Shown here: one piece after another, positions 17,258-25,745 of the stretch
How the letters are laid out: every line of letters begins with the position of its first letter
Numbering within the stretch: the stretch's first letter is position 1
Program-made: the position numbers and the translations under genes
Notes under the pieces: generated by a model
What the model was told of the DNA's origin: nothing
Database searches by the model: none
What the model saw: the letters and a program-made list of their open reading frames with translations, nothing else
Assembly (NCBI GenBank): GCA_903897605.1
Contig: CAIUCH010000055.1
Coordinates: 1 to 64,000, forward strand
DNA: 64,000 bases
From: an uncultured Alphaproteobacteria bacterium
GTDB taxonomy: Bacteria > Pseudomonadota > Alphaproteobacteria > Micropepsales > Micropepsaceae
Direction of reading: 5' to 3'

Positions 17258-17574
17258 GGGAACTCAAATGTGGGAATGGCGCGCACTCTTTAGTCTCATT
17301 GGCCGGAAAAGCCAGCCGAACACCCAGGCCCGCGACAAAGGGTGAAATTTTGGCCTTTTTGCGGGGTTACGCGGCGTGATGTCTGGCGGTCGCAGCGAGG
17401 GAGGAGGGCGCGACGGGCTTCTTGCACCGCGCTAGCGCGAGCTTTCCGGCGCGTCCGTGGGACGCGCGCTTTTGGCCCCGTCGGCCGCTGACTTAGCTTT
17501 TCTTAGGGAGCGTTAGCGAGCTTAGAAAAGCTTGTCCCTCGCCGAGCGAAGCGAGGGAGGAGGGCGCGGCGGGC
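17258..17574. other. Intergenic region between infC and the helicase gene, with repeat-family D
   Basis: About 317 bases without a convincing gene. The right part holds repeat D (copy 1) and a repeated phrase beginning G-C-G-A-G-G-G-A-G-G-A-G-G-G-C-G-C (near 17396 and again near 17551). The G-C-T-A-G-C and G-C-G-C-G-C clusters give further small hairpins. The helicase promoter must lie here, reading leftward; I see no clear -35/-10. The rpmI and rplT genes that follow infC in many bacteria are absent. Confidence 0.5.
17495..17557. repeat. Palindromic repeat family D, copy 1
   Basis: Two adjacent hairpins. The first has arms A-G-C-T-T-T-T-C-T (17495-17503) and A-G-A-A-A-A-G-C-T (17524-17532). 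The second has C-C-C-T-C-G-C (17536-17542) and G-C-G-A-G-G-G (17551-17557). The same pair with an altered but still complementary first stem recurs at 38911-38977. Confidence 0.7.
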
Positions 17575-17616
17575 TTTTGGCGCACGTTGAGCCGCAGGCT
17601 CAACGTGGCGCCAAAA
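17575..17616. repeat. Large near-perfect palindrome covering the 3' end of infC
   Basis: The left arm T-T-T-T-G-G-C-G-C-A-C-G-T-T-G-A-G-C-C (17575-17593) pairs with the right arm 17597-17616 around a GCA loop, with one bulged base. The last codons and stop of infC lie inside the right arm. Read leftward the hairpin is not followed by a U-run, so it is not a standard intrinsic terminator; it may stabilise the mRNA 3' end. Confidence 0.75.
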
Positions 17617-18073
17617 CCATCATCATCTGGCGGCCTTCCATCTTCGGATACTGTTCCAGCTTCGCGAAGATTTCGGTGTCTTTCTGCACCCGGGTCAGCA
17701 ACTCCATGCCCAGATGCTGGTGCGCCATTTCGCGGCCACGGAAGCGCAAGGTGACCTTGACCTTGTCGCCTTCATCGAAGAAGCGCTTCATCGCCCGCAT
17801 CTTCACGTCGTAATCGTGATCGTCGATGGTCGGGCGCATCTTGATCTCCTTGATCTCGATGACCTTCTGCTTCTTGCGGGCTTCGTTGGCCTTTTTCTGC
17901 TGCTCGTATTTGAACTTGCCATAGTCCATCAATTTGCAGACCGGCGGCTTGTTGTCGGGGGAGACTTCGACCAGGTCGTAGCCTTTTTCTTCCGCCACGG
18001 CGCGGGCTTCGTCGGTGCCGATCTCGCCATATTTGTGGCCGTCATCACCGATCAGGAACACGGTGCGGGCCAT
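17600..18073 (-). CDS. infC: Translation initiation factor IF-3
   Basis: IF-3 binds the 30S subunit and checks start-codon pairing. The linker and C-terminal domain are clear: [42 protein letters not shown] and the closing M-V-L-A-P-R. The first ATG gives 157 residues, but in-frame codons upstream (18074-18142, up to a TAG at 18143-18145) encode [12 protein letters not shown], the conserved N-terminal start of the family. No ATG, GTG or TTG lies there, so the real start is probably a rare codon, as with the AUU of E. coli infC. It is downstream of thrS, the usual order. Confidence 0.93.
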   Translation of the reverse strand: MARTVFLIGDDGHKYGEIGTDEARAVAEEKGYDLVEVSPDNKPPVCKLMDYGKFKYEQQKKANEARKKQKVIEIKEIKMRPTIDDHDYDVKMRAMKRFFDEGDKVKVTLRFRGREMAHQHLGMELLTRVQKDTEIFAKLEQYPKMEGRQMMMVLAPR

Positions 18074-18326
18074 GATTTCTTCGTTGATGCGCGGTCCGTC
18101 TTTTGCGGCCGGCGGCGTGTTCGCCTGAAAACGTCTGGGGACTATGACTTACTCTCCTGTGGTATGCCGTGCGCCATCGCGCTTCGCCGGGTCCGTTAGA
18201 GCCAAGCGAAACGAGGTTCGATCATGGACGCAAACGGGGGCCTTTCGCATGACGCGCCGGATGGCGCGGGTCCGGCCGGGGCCGGAATCCTTATAAGATA
18301 GGCGGGATGGGGCCGCCGGAAAAGGG

Positions 18327-20306
18327 CTATTCCGCCACATCCTTGCGGGATTCCGCCTCGTTTTTGATGCGGGCGAGGAATTGTTCCAGCGGCATGGCCC
18401 CCAGATCCTTGCCCGAGCGGAGCCGGACCGCGACCTTGCCTTCGGCGGCCTCGCGCTCGCCCACCACCAGCATGTAGGGGATTTTCTGCAACTGGGCATC
18501 GCGGATCTTCTTCTGCATTCGCTCATTCGAGGTGTCGATATCGACGCGCAGGCCGGCGGTGCCGTTGACCACCGGGGCGGCGAACAGCGCGTCCATCACT
18601 TTTTGCGCATAATCGCTCGCCTTCTCGCTGATCGGGATGACGCGGACCTGGATCGGCGCCAGCCAGGTGGGGAAGGCGCCGGCATAATGTTCGATCAAAA
18701 ACGCGGTGAAGCGTTCATGGGTGCCGAGCGGCGCGCGATGGATGACATAGACGGGATGATCCGCCCCGTCCTCGCCGATATAGGTGAGGTCGAAAGTCTG
18801 GGTCGCCAGGAAGTCGAGCTGGTTGGTGGAGATGGAGTATTCCGTGCCGATCACCGACTTGATCATGAAATCGATCTTGGGACCGTAGAAGGCGGCTTCC
18901 CCCTTGCCTTCGACGTAAGGATAACCGGATTCCTTCATCGCTTCCTTGATGATCTCCAGCGCGGCGATCCACTTGTCCGGCTGGTCGACATATTTGTCGA
19001 GCTTGTCCAAGTCGGGCAGGCTGAGCCGCATGTAATATTCCTTGATGTTCATCAGGCCGTAGTAACGCGCATGCAGGCGCATCACCTTGAGGAACTCGTC
19101 CTTGGCCTGGTCGAAGCGGCAATAGATATGCGCGTCATTCATGCAGAAGCCGCGCACCCGCATCAGGCCGGACAGGCCGCCGGACGCTTCATAGCGGTAG
19201 TCCTGGCCGTATTCGGCGATGCGCAAGGGAAGCTCGCGATAGGAATGTCGGGTCGCGCCATAGATGATGTGATGGTGCGGGCAGTTCATCGGACGCAGAT
19301 AGTAATTCTCGCCATCGATATCGAGCGGCGAATACATCCCTTCCGCATAATAAGGCAGGTGACGCGAGCGGTAATAGAGTGCTTCCTTGGTAATGTGCGG
19401 CGTCGCCACGCGGCGATAACCATCCTTGCGCTCTTCCTGCAACGCCAGGAATTCCAGTTCCTGGCGGATCACCATGCCGTTGGGCATCCATAGCGGCAGG
19501 CCGGCGCCGACATCGGGCGAGAAGGTGAAGAGTTCGAGTTCGCGGCCCAGCTTGCGATGGTCGCGCTTTTCCGCTTCCGCCAGCCGCTCGATGTAAGCGT
19601 CGAGCTCCTTCTTGTCGCGCCAGGCGGTGCCATAGATGCGCTGCAACTGCGCGTTCTTGGCGTCACCGCGCCAATAGGCGCCCGCGATCTTGGTCAGCTT
19701 GAAGGCGTCGCCGATTTCGGCGGTGGTGCGAAAATGCGGGCCACGGCACAGATCGTGCCAGTCGCCGTGCCAGTAGATCGAAACATCTTCGGTCGAAGGA
19801 ATGCTTTCGATCAGCTCGGCCTTGTAGGTCTCGCCGATATCCTTGAAATGCTGGATCGCCTTGTCGCGCGGCCAGACTTCGCGGCGGGTGGGACGCGCCT
19901 GCTTCACGATCTCATGCATCTTGGCTTCGATAAGCGGCAGGTCTTCGGGCGTGAACGGTTCGGCGCGGGCGAAGTCGTAATAGAAACCGTCATCGATCGC
20001 CGGGCCGATGGTGACCTGGGTGCCGGGGAACAGCTCCTGCACCGCCATCGCTAGCAGATGCGCCGCGTCATGGCGGATCAGCACCAGCGATTTGTCGTCC
20101 TTCTTGGTGATGATGCGGATATGGGCGTCGGCCTCGATGGGACGGAACAGATCCCAATCCTTGCCGTCCACTTCCAGGATCAACGCCGCCTTGGCCAGGC
20201 CCGGTCCGATCGCGGCGGCGATTTCCGCGCCGGTGACGCCCTTGGTGAACGTCATCGTCTTGCCGTCGGGCAAGGTGATGGTCACTTGGGCGGGTGCAGC
20301 GGACAC
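18327..20306 (-). CDS. thrS: Threonyl-tRNA synthetase
   Basis: A 659-residue class II synthetase of full length: TGS domain (about 1-65), editing domain with H-D-A-A-H-L-L-A (near 78) and its catalytic-domain partner segments, then the core. The core has P-M-N-C-P-H-H-H (zinc Cys), R-Y-E-A-S-G-G-L-S-G-L-M-R-V-R-G-F-C (motif 2) and the motif 3 region around H-R-A-P-L-G-T-H-E-R. The anticodon-binding domain follows. It charges tRNA-Thr in the cytoplasm. A divergent secreted-protein gene begins 168 bases away, so the promoter is in 20307-20474. The 180 bases before infC leave room for a separate infC promoter. Confidence 0.97.
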   Translation of the reverse strand: MSAAPAQVTITLPDGKTMTFTKGVTGAEIAAAIGPGLAKAALILEVDGKDWDLFRPIEADAHIRIITKKDDKSLVLIRHDAAHLLAMAVQELFPGTQVTIGPAIDDGFYYDFARAEPFTPEDLPLIEAKMHEIVKQARPTRREVWPRDKAIQHFKDIGETYKAELIESIPSTEDVSIYWHGDWHDLCRGPHFRTTAEIGDAFKLTKIAGAYWRGDAKNAQLQRIYGTAWRDKKELDAYIERLAEAEKRDHRKLGRELELFTFSPDVGAGLPLWMPNGMVIRQELEFLALQEERKDGYRRVATPHITKEALYYRSRHLPYYAEGMYSPLDIDGENYYLRPMNCPHHHIIYGATRHSYRELPLRIAEYGQDYRYEASGGLSGLMRVRGFCMNDAHIYCRFDQAKDEFLKVMRLHARYYGLMNIKEYYMRLSLPDLDKLDKYVDQPDKWIAALEIIKEAMKESGYPYVEGKGEAAFYGPKIDFMIKSVIGTEYSISTNQLDFLATQTFDLTYIGEDGADHPVYVIHRAPLGTHERFTAFLIEHYAGAFPTWLAPIQVRVIPISEKASDYAQKVMDALFAAPVVNGTAGLRVDIDTSNERMQKKIRDAQLQKIPYMLVVGEREAAEGKVAVRLRSGKDLGAMPLEQFLARIKNEAESRKDVAE

Positions 20307-20474
20307 GGGCGATTCTCCTGGAAAAGAGGTGGGACGGCGTCATTGGACCTAGGAGACGGTGTACGTCAAGCAATCTGGGCTGTTTGCGGCGTTTTCCCGT
20401 GCCGCCAGGGCCTTGAGCCGGGGGTCCCCTTGCGCGACAATGCGCCGGTGAGGGCATGTAGCACGGAGGTACCG

Positions 20475-20834
20475 ATGAAGAAGGTCTTATCCGGTGCGGC
20501 GATGCTCGCCGCATTGATCGTGACGATGGCAACGCCGGCACTGGCGGCGGGAAGTATCTGCCTGTCCACGCGCGATATCCGCGATACGGACGCGCAGAAG
20601 GACGGCACCGCGATCCTGTTCAAGATGCGTGACGGTTCGGTGTGGCGCAACGATCTGCATGGCCGTTGCCCCGACCTGAAATACAACGGCTTCGCCTGGA
20701 GCACGTCCAATCCGCTGGAGTCGGTCTGCGAGAATGAGCAGACGCTGACGGTGTTCCGTTCCGGCGAGGTTTGCGTCCTGGGCAAATTCACCCAGATCGC
20801 GCCGCCTCGCATGGAAAAGCACGCGTCACGCTGA
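20475..20834 (+). CDS. DUF6491-like secreted protein (paralogue 1)
   Basis: A 119-residue protein with a signal peptide (M-K-K-V-L, hydrophobic core, cleavage after A-L-A-A near 25). The mature part has four Cys (S-I-C-L-S, G-R-C-P-D-L, S-V-C-E-N-E, E-V-C-V-L-G-K-F) and the run V-W-R-N-D-L-H-G-R-C-P, as in DUF6491 proteins of unknown function; two disulfides are likely in the periplasm. A G-G-A-G-G-T ribosome site sits four bases before the ATG. It is a close paralogue of the gene at 21001. Confidence 0.8.
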   Translation: MKKVLSGAAMLAALIVTMATPALAAGSICLSTRDIRDTDAQKDGTAILFKMRDGSVWRNDLHGRCPDLKYNGFAWSTSNPLESVCENEQTLTVFRSGEVCVLGKFTQIAPPRMEKHASR

Positions 20835-21000
20835 TTTCTGCTCCATCTGTCTGCCTTGCGGGCGTTCGGCCGGCAAAAGCTCCGCAAGAGCTTTTGCTGA
20901 TCGGCCTCACGGGAAGAAAGCTGGGACGGACCACGCCACATGACGCGCCGCGCCTTCGACCAAGATCGACATGCGGCGCGCCGCGCAAAAGGAGTTTTCA

Positions 21001-21354
21001 ATGAAGAGATGCATTTTGTCCGCCGCGGCGGCGTTCGCCGCGATGGTCGCGGCCTCCATGCCGGCGCTGGCGGCAGGCAATATCTGCCTGTCCACCCGCA
21101 ACATGGAAAGCACCACCCCCAAGGATGACGGCACGGCGATTACCTTCAAGATGCGCGACGGTTCGGTGTGGCGCAACGATTTGCATGGCCGCTGCCCCGA
21201 TCTGAAATTCAACGGCTTCGCCTGGACGATCCGCAACCCGGGCGAAACGGTGTGCGAGAATGAACAGACCATCCGGGTGTTGCGTTCGGGAGAAATCTGC
21301 AGCCTGGGCAAATTCACGCAATTGACGCCCGCGCGCGGACAAAAGCCGATGTAG
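21001..21354 (+). CDS. DUF6491-like secreted protein (paralogue 2)
   Basis: A 117-residue protein, near-identical in its core (D-G-S-V-W-R-N-D-L-H-G-R-C-P-D-L-K) to the product of 20475-20834, with a different signal peptide (M-K-R-C-I-L-S-A-A-A-A-F) and tail. All four core cysteines are kept. An A-A-A-G-G-A-G site at 20988-20994 supports the ATG at 21001 over one at 20971. The pair is a tandem duplication; the 166 bases between them are enough for a separate promoter. A strong terminator follows. Confidence 0.8.
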   Translation: MKRCILSAAAAFAAMVAASMPALAAGNICLSTRNMESTTPKDDGTAITFKMRDGSVWRNDLHGRCPDLKFNGFAWTIRNPGETVCENEQTIRVLRSGEICSLGKFTQLTPARGQKPM

Positions 21355-21372
21355 GTGTGCCGGACCCGCGCG

Positions 21373-21412
21373 TAAAAAAAAGGCCCGGTCCGTTGCCGGG
21401 CCTTTTCTTTTC
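21373..21412. terminator. Bidirectional intrinsic terminator
   Basis: An A-run, stem A-A-G-G-C-C-C-G-G, a loop, stem C-C-G-G-G-C-C-T-T, then T-T-C-T-T-T-T. It sits exactly between the convergent DUF6491-like and DUF3592 genes and has T-runs on both strands, so it can end transcription from both sides. Confidence 0.9.
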
Positions 21413-22460
21413 AAGTTGGCGCGCTGTCCGTGGTCCGCCGCGTGAGGCTGGAATACAGCCAGGCCAGAAAGCCCGCGAACAGGAAGATGATGAGGGGAAT
21501 GGCCCAGTTCAGCAGCGGGCCGCGGTCGATCATCACCTGGCGTCCCGGATCGTTGGCCATATAAAGCACCGTCACCCTGTCGCCGCGCCGGTGGCTGGGC
21601 GGATTGCTGCCGACATTGTCCTTGAATTCCACGGTTCCCCGATCGGGCGCCTGGAAATGGACGATCGCATAATAGTTGTAGGTGTTGTGCGAGCCGCTTT
21701 CCTCCGCCAGGCGCACCACCACGCCATCGGTGCTGAGGCCCCGGCTCTGCAATTGGCCGATCTTGACGCTTTCGAAGATGCCGACGCCGATCAGGATGGC
21801 GAGGAGAAGGGCGATGAACGGCGCGGCCTTGCGGCCATTGCGCGTCTGGGTTTGCAGCGCCGCCCGGGCCTCGGGCAAATTGGCCAGGTTTTCAGCCGGC
21901 TTGACATTGCTCATATCGACCGGGCCGAGGTCGTGTTGCTGGCGCCAATCCGCCAGCGAGGGGCGCTGGCCCTTGGGGATGATGATGCGATGCAGCCGTT
22001 CGGCGGCATAGAGCAGAAGCAACGCCGCCATGATCCAGGTCATGCGCGTCACCGGAAAGGCAGTGAAGGCGAGATAGCCCAGCCAGATACCGGGCGCCAC
22101 CAACAGCACGCCCAGAATGTCGAAGGCGTGGCTGTTGGCGGGCTGCGCCTGGTCGGGATTGTTTGGCGAAACCAGCAGCGGCACGGCGCGGCCGGTATCC
22201 ATGTTCAGCGGCGAAGAGGAGCCGGTGTCGGATTTGGCTTCATGGACGCGTCCGTCGGGCAGGGTGTAGCGATAGACCGGAAAATAGGATCCGCTATTTT
22301 GCGTCACCCCGACAATGGTGCCGTCGGCGCGGAAGGAATGCAGGCGATGATAAAGCGAAGTGCCCAGCAGCAATCCGCCCAGGCCCAGGCATATCAGCGC
22401 GCCCAGGAAAGTGCCGATCTGGGCATAGGCCTGCATTCCGTCGAAAAACATGTGGAGCAT
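21411..22460 (-). CDS. DUF3592 membrane protein
   Basis: A 349-residue membrane protein with about five hydrophobic segments and two soluble DUF3592-type units. The first is V-Y-R-Y-T-L-P-D-G-R-V-H-E-A with V-P-L-L-V-S-P-N-N-P; the second is Y-A-I-V-H-F-Q-A-P-D with V-T-V-L-Y-M-A-N-D-P-G-R-Q. Function is unknown; members are often single-copy envelope proteins. Its 3' end touches the bidirectional terminator. Upstream, 22569-22585 forms a perfect C-C-C-G-G-T-A/T-A-C-C-G-G-G hairpin. Confidence 0.75.
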   Translation of the reverse strand: MLHMFFDGMQAYAQIGTFLGALICLGLGGLLLGTSLYHRLHSFRADGTIVGVTQNSGSYFPVYRYTLPDGRVHEAKSDTGSSSPLNMDTGRAVPLLVSPNNPDQAQPANSHAFDILGVLLVAPGIWLGYLAFTAFPVTRMTWIMAALLLLYAAERLHRIIIPKGQRPSLADWRQQHDLGPVDMSNVKPAENLANLPEARAALQTQTRNGRKAAPFIALLLAILIGVGIFESVKIGQLQSRGLSTDGVVVRLAEESGSHNTYNYYAIVHFQAPDRGTVEFKDNVGSNPPSHRRGDRVTVLYMANDPGRQVMIDRGPLLNWAIPLIIFLFAGFLAWLYSSLTRRTTDSAPT

Positions 22461-22646
22461 GGGGCGTCCCCCGGTCAGGCGGACGCACTCTAGGGGCGAT
22501 GTATTTCCGCGCGATTAAGACGGCGTTGGCACGCCAGATCGCTGAGGCGACAAAATACAATGTAAGGGCCCGGTACGTTACCGGGGGTAAAGGGGCAGAA
22601 CACTAACTTTACACGCTCGGACCAAAAAATTGATTGGAGGGTTTAG

Positions 22647-23588
22647 CTATTCGGGCAGGTTCTTACTGAAGAAGGCCAGTACCTGTGCATCAAATTGCTG
22701 GTGAAAGGCAGCTCGGTCGAAACCCGGCGGATCGGCACAAAAATCCCCCGCCACTTTCGCGACGGTTGCCGGGCAAGGCATCCCGAAGGACGAATGCGTA
22801 CTGTTCGGTACCAGGTGAAACTCGGGCTTTGTGGGGAGATCGCGTGCCACAGCGGCCACCTTTTCCGGCGTCACGCCCTGACCGCCACTCTGCGAACTCC
22901 AGAGCTGGAGAGGTGCCGTCACGTTGCGCAAACTCTCCCTATCCGGAAATAAAGTCACTGGATCGGCTATTACAAAAGCCTTGAAGCGCAAATCACGAGC
23001 TGATGGTTGTATCGGCATGTCCGGGTGAAATGCCCAGACAGCCATGTGTATCCAGGATTTCAACCAGAAGGGATAGTCCGCGATAGCACCAGCCAACATC
23101 AGCCCGGTATAACCGCCGCGTGAAAAACCAAAAAATCCGATGCGACTCGGATCGATTTTTTCCGCCGCCGGCGAAGATCGCAACGCATAATCGAGAACGC
23201 GTTGTACATCGGTTGGCCTCTCGATGAACCAGGAATTGTCTACACCACCCGCAGAATCATTCGGATGACGTAGCGCCACAACGACAAAACCCGCATCGGC
23301 AAGTTTTTCGGCGGTATCGTGATGAACGATAGGATCACTGCCGCCTCCATGTGAGACAATAATTAGCGGTAAATTGTTCCCCATAATTGGACAATCCCTG
23401 ACTCCAGGGACGTCAAGAATCTTTTCGATTATAATTTTTCCTGGAGATACCGCGCAGGGTGTCCACATCAGAGCATGAATCGCGGCGGCATTGGCGGCGG
23501 CGGGAACATCCATTTCATGCAAGCCAGCAGCATGAGCAGGTGTCCACCCAAGACAAGTGCTGATGGCCGCTGCTGAAAGTTTCCTCAA
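22647..23588 (-). CDS. Secreted alpha/beta hydrolase (dienelactone hydrolase/PAF-acetylhydrolase-like)
   Basis: A 313-residue protein with a signal peptide ending near A-H-A. Hydrolase landmarks are the oxyanion strand I-I-V-S-H-G-G-G, the nucleophile elbow G-F-S-R-G (Ser near 165), a possible acid in the loop after V-I-A-D-P, and the catalytic His in P-N-S-T-H-S-S-F. The family contains esterases and lipases of secreted type; the substrate is unknown. The start is a TTG at 23586-23588. The gene and its flanks are visibly AT-richer than the surroundings, with more relaxed codon use, which suggests transfer. Confidence 0.75.
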   Translation of the reverse strand: MRKLSAAAISTCLGWTPAHAAGLHEMDVPAAANAAAIHALMWTPCAVSPGKIIIEKILDVPGVRDCPIMGNNLPLIIVSHGGGSDPIVHHDTAEKLADAGFVVVALRHPNDSAGGVDNSWFIERPTDVQRVLDYALRSSPAAEKIDPSRIGFFGFSRGGYTGLMLAGAIADYPFWLKSWIHMAVWAFHPDMPIQPSARDLRFKAFVIADPVTLFPDRESLRNVTAPLQLWSSQSGGQGVTPEKVAAVARDLPTKPEFHLVPNSTHSSFGMPCPATVAKVAGDFCADPPGFDRAAFHQQFDAQVLAFFSKNLPE

Positions 23589-23792
23589 AACAAAATCCCC
23601 ACAACAATTTCAAACCGACATTCGATTATGGCGGAATACAAAGCCTCAATCCCCTGGGCTAGCGGGTCGTAGGCAGTGACCGTCTCTTACGCTCAGGTCA
23701 ACCAGTCTTGTGCGCTGCGCCCAACGATCTGCTGTTCTGGGTTTATAATTTTCAGTTTGAGGGCAGTAATAAATCCACGCGCATTGAAGCAG

Positions 23793-24455
23793 CTACTTAA
23801 GCTCCAGGATCACGGCGCTGACTTTTCCGCTGCCCCATTCCTCGGAGTGCAAGCGGGCGGGTTCGGTGAAACGGATCTCGCCGGCCTTGGTCGGTCCCAT
23901 CGTCGCCTTGCCGTCCGGCGTGATGGTCTTGATCGCGCCGTCATAACGCTCCGCCACCACCTGCTGGCGAATGTGGAAATGCATCGGCGCCGGATGGCCA
24001 TCGAGCCAGCTGTAATGCCAGGCTATCACGCGATCATTTTCCAACGTCTTGACCGCGCCCGGCCGGGGCCAGGCGGCGGGATATTTGGTGGGATTGGCGA
24101 TGGTCTTGGGCTTGGCGTCTTTCAGCCACACCACCACTTCATGCGCCGGGCCGCCCTTGACCAAGGTGTCGCGCATCGCGCTGCCTTTTGGCACGAAAAC
24201 CGCGTCGCCGAAGGCATGCACGGCGGTGCTGCTGGCGGACTTGCCGTCGCTCTTGATGGTGCCACCTTCCAGAAACAGGATCACCGCGTCCTGATCGGCG
24301 GGTGTCATCGGGCCTTGCTGGCCCGCCTTCAGGGTGATGTCCCAGGCCGTGACCTGATCATTGTCGATCGCCTTGCTGGCCAGCACCGGCACCTCTGCGT
24401 GCGCGGCTCCGCTGATCATCAGCGCCGCCACCGCCACGCCCCATGAATTGCGCAT
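23793..24455 (-). CDS. Periplasmic cupin-like protein
   Basis: About 220 residues with a signal peptide (M-R-N-S-W-G-V, cleavage near A-A-H-A). Two cupin-type halves are visible: D-A-V-I-L-F-L-E-G-G-T-I with F-G-D-A-V-F-V-P-K-G-S, then H-F-H-I-R-Q-Q-V-V with the closing E-W-G-S-G-K-V-S-A-V-I-L-E. The H-x-H pair in P-A-P-M-H-F-H could hold a metal. Function is unknown. The start at 24455 is supported by G-G-A-G-G-G-G just upstream. It is divergent from secF. Confidence 0.7.
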   Translation of the reverse strand: MRNSWGVAVAALMISGAAHAEVPVLASKAIDNDQVTAWDITLKAGQQGPMTPADQDAVILFLEGGTIKSDGKSASSTAVHAFGDAVFVPKGSAMRDTLVKGGPAHEVVVWLKDAKPKTIANPTKYPAAWPRPGAVKTLENDRVIAWHYSWLDGHPAPMHFHIRQQVVAERYDGAIKTITPDGKATMGPTKAGEIRFTEPARLHSEEWGSGKVSAVILELK

Positions 24456-24633
24456 CGTCCGTCCCCTCCATAAGTCCCGAGCGGCGCGGAGTGTGGCCCA
24501 AAAGCCCGGCGGACGACAGGGCGCGCGCGCCCGGGACCCCGGGGAAAAGCCAGGAATTCCGCGTGTTTGGCGGCCTTGTTCGGGGCGACCTGGGCCTATA
24601 AGTTTCCCACCCGCCCTCATCCGAAAGCCCGCC

Positions 24634-25596
24634 ATGCCGCTGTTACGTTTTATCCCCGAGGCCACCAACATCAATTTCGTCGGCGCGCGCTATTTCGCCT
24701 TCGCCATCGACGGGCTGTTGCTGGCGATCTCGATCGTCTCGATCGTCTGGCAAGGCTTCAATCTGGGCATCGATTTCACTGGCGGCGTGCTGATGGAAGC
24801 CAAGGCAGCCCACGCCGTCGACATCGGTCCCCTGCGCGAGGAGATCAACACATTGGGCTTTGGCGAATCCCAGTTGCAGTTTTTCGGCGGCGGCGAATGC
24901 GACAAGCCCGCCAATAGCTGCGTGCTGATCCGCGTCCAGCCCAAGCAGGTCAAGGCCGGCGGCGACCAGAACGCGGGGTACCAGGCGGTTGCGACGGCGA
25001 TCAAGGCCAAGCTGGGTTCGGGCTTCGCCATCCGCAGCACCGCGGTGGTGGGACCGAAAGTCAGCCAGGAATTGTTTCATGACGGCGTTCTCGCCACGCT
25101 GCTCGCCATTGGCATGATCGCGATCTATGTCGCGGTGCGCTTCGAATGGCAGTATGGCATCGGGGCGGCCATCGCCACCGGCCATGACGTGCTGGTGACG
25201 GCGGGCCTGTTCTCGGTCTTTCAGCTCGATTTCACTTTGACCGCCATTGCCGCGCTGCTCACCTTGGCGGGCTATTCGATCAACGACACGGTGGTGGTGT
25301 TCGACCGTATCCGCGAGAACCGGCGCAAATATAAGCGGATGAACCTGTCCGACCTGATCAACCTTTCCACCAATCAGATGGTGACGCGGACCATCCTGAC
25401 CTCGGTGGCGACGGCGATTTCGCTGCTGCCGCTGTTGCTGTTCGGCGGCCCCAATCTGTTCGACTTCTCCGCCCCGATCATGTTCGGCATCGTGGTGGGC
25501 ACTTTCTCGTCGATCTATGTCGCGGCGGCGTTGTTGCTCTATCTCCCCGCGCCGGCGGGCACCGTCGAAGGGCCAGCGGCGGAAGCGACCGCCTAG
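24634..25596 (+). CDS. secF: Protein translocase subunit SecF
   Basis: A 320-residue inner-membrane protein with six membrane segments. It has the SecF signature G-I-D-F-T-G-G near residue 45, the first periplasmic domain (70-135), and the RND-type core with A-G-Y-S-I-N-D-T-V-V-V-F-D-R-I-R-E-N. With SecD it uses the proton gradient to pull exported proteins across the membrane. The usual partner secD is not adjacent here; upstream is an unrelated divergent gene. The ATG at 24634 fits the family; longer in-frame starts run into the neighbouring promoter. Confidence 0.93.
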   Translation: MPLLRFIPEATNINFVGARYFAFAIDGLLLAISIVSIVWQGFNLGIDFTGGVLMEAKAAHAVDIGPLREEINTLGFGESQLQFFGGGECDKPANSCVLIRVQPKQVKAGGDQNAGYQAVATAIKAKLGSGFAIRSTAVVGPKVSQELFHDGVLATLLAIGMIAIYVAVRFEWQYGIGAAIATGHDVLVTAGLFSVFQLDFTLTAIAALLTLAGYSINDTVVVFDRIRENRRKYKRMNLSDLINLSTNQMVTRTILTSVATAISLLPLLLFGGPNLFDFSAPIMFGIVVGTFSSIYVAAALLLYLPAPAGTVEGPAAEATA

Positions 25597-25729
25597 CCGC
25601 TGGTCTTTTGCTCCCGTCGTTACGCTGTCGCTAACGACTGTCGCACATGCTCACGTGCTGGCGCACGCTCCGGGCGTTGCCTACGCTGACGCTAGGCAAC
25701 CCTTGCCAGGAACCAAAATCCGGCGCGGC
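25597..25729. repeat. MITE-like intergenic repeat, family C, copy 1
   Basis: The ends resemble those of three other copies (26932, 46101, 46828): a left end with G-G-T-C-T-T-T-T-G-C and a right end A-C-C-A-A-A-A-T-C-C-G-G-C-G-C-G. Inside are hairpins 25618-25636 (stem C-G-T-T-A/T-A-A-C-G) and 25676-25700 (stem G-T-T-G-C-C-T-A/T-A-G-G-C-A-A-C), each around a core C-G-C-T-G-T-C-G-C or a one-base variant. It begins at the secF stop codon. Confidence 0.7.
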
Positions 25730-25745
25730 TACTAATTGTTGAGAG

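Noticed and set aside
17258-17574. rpmI or rplT after infC
   Set aside because: No frame encodes L35 or L20; the stretch is non-coding with repeats.
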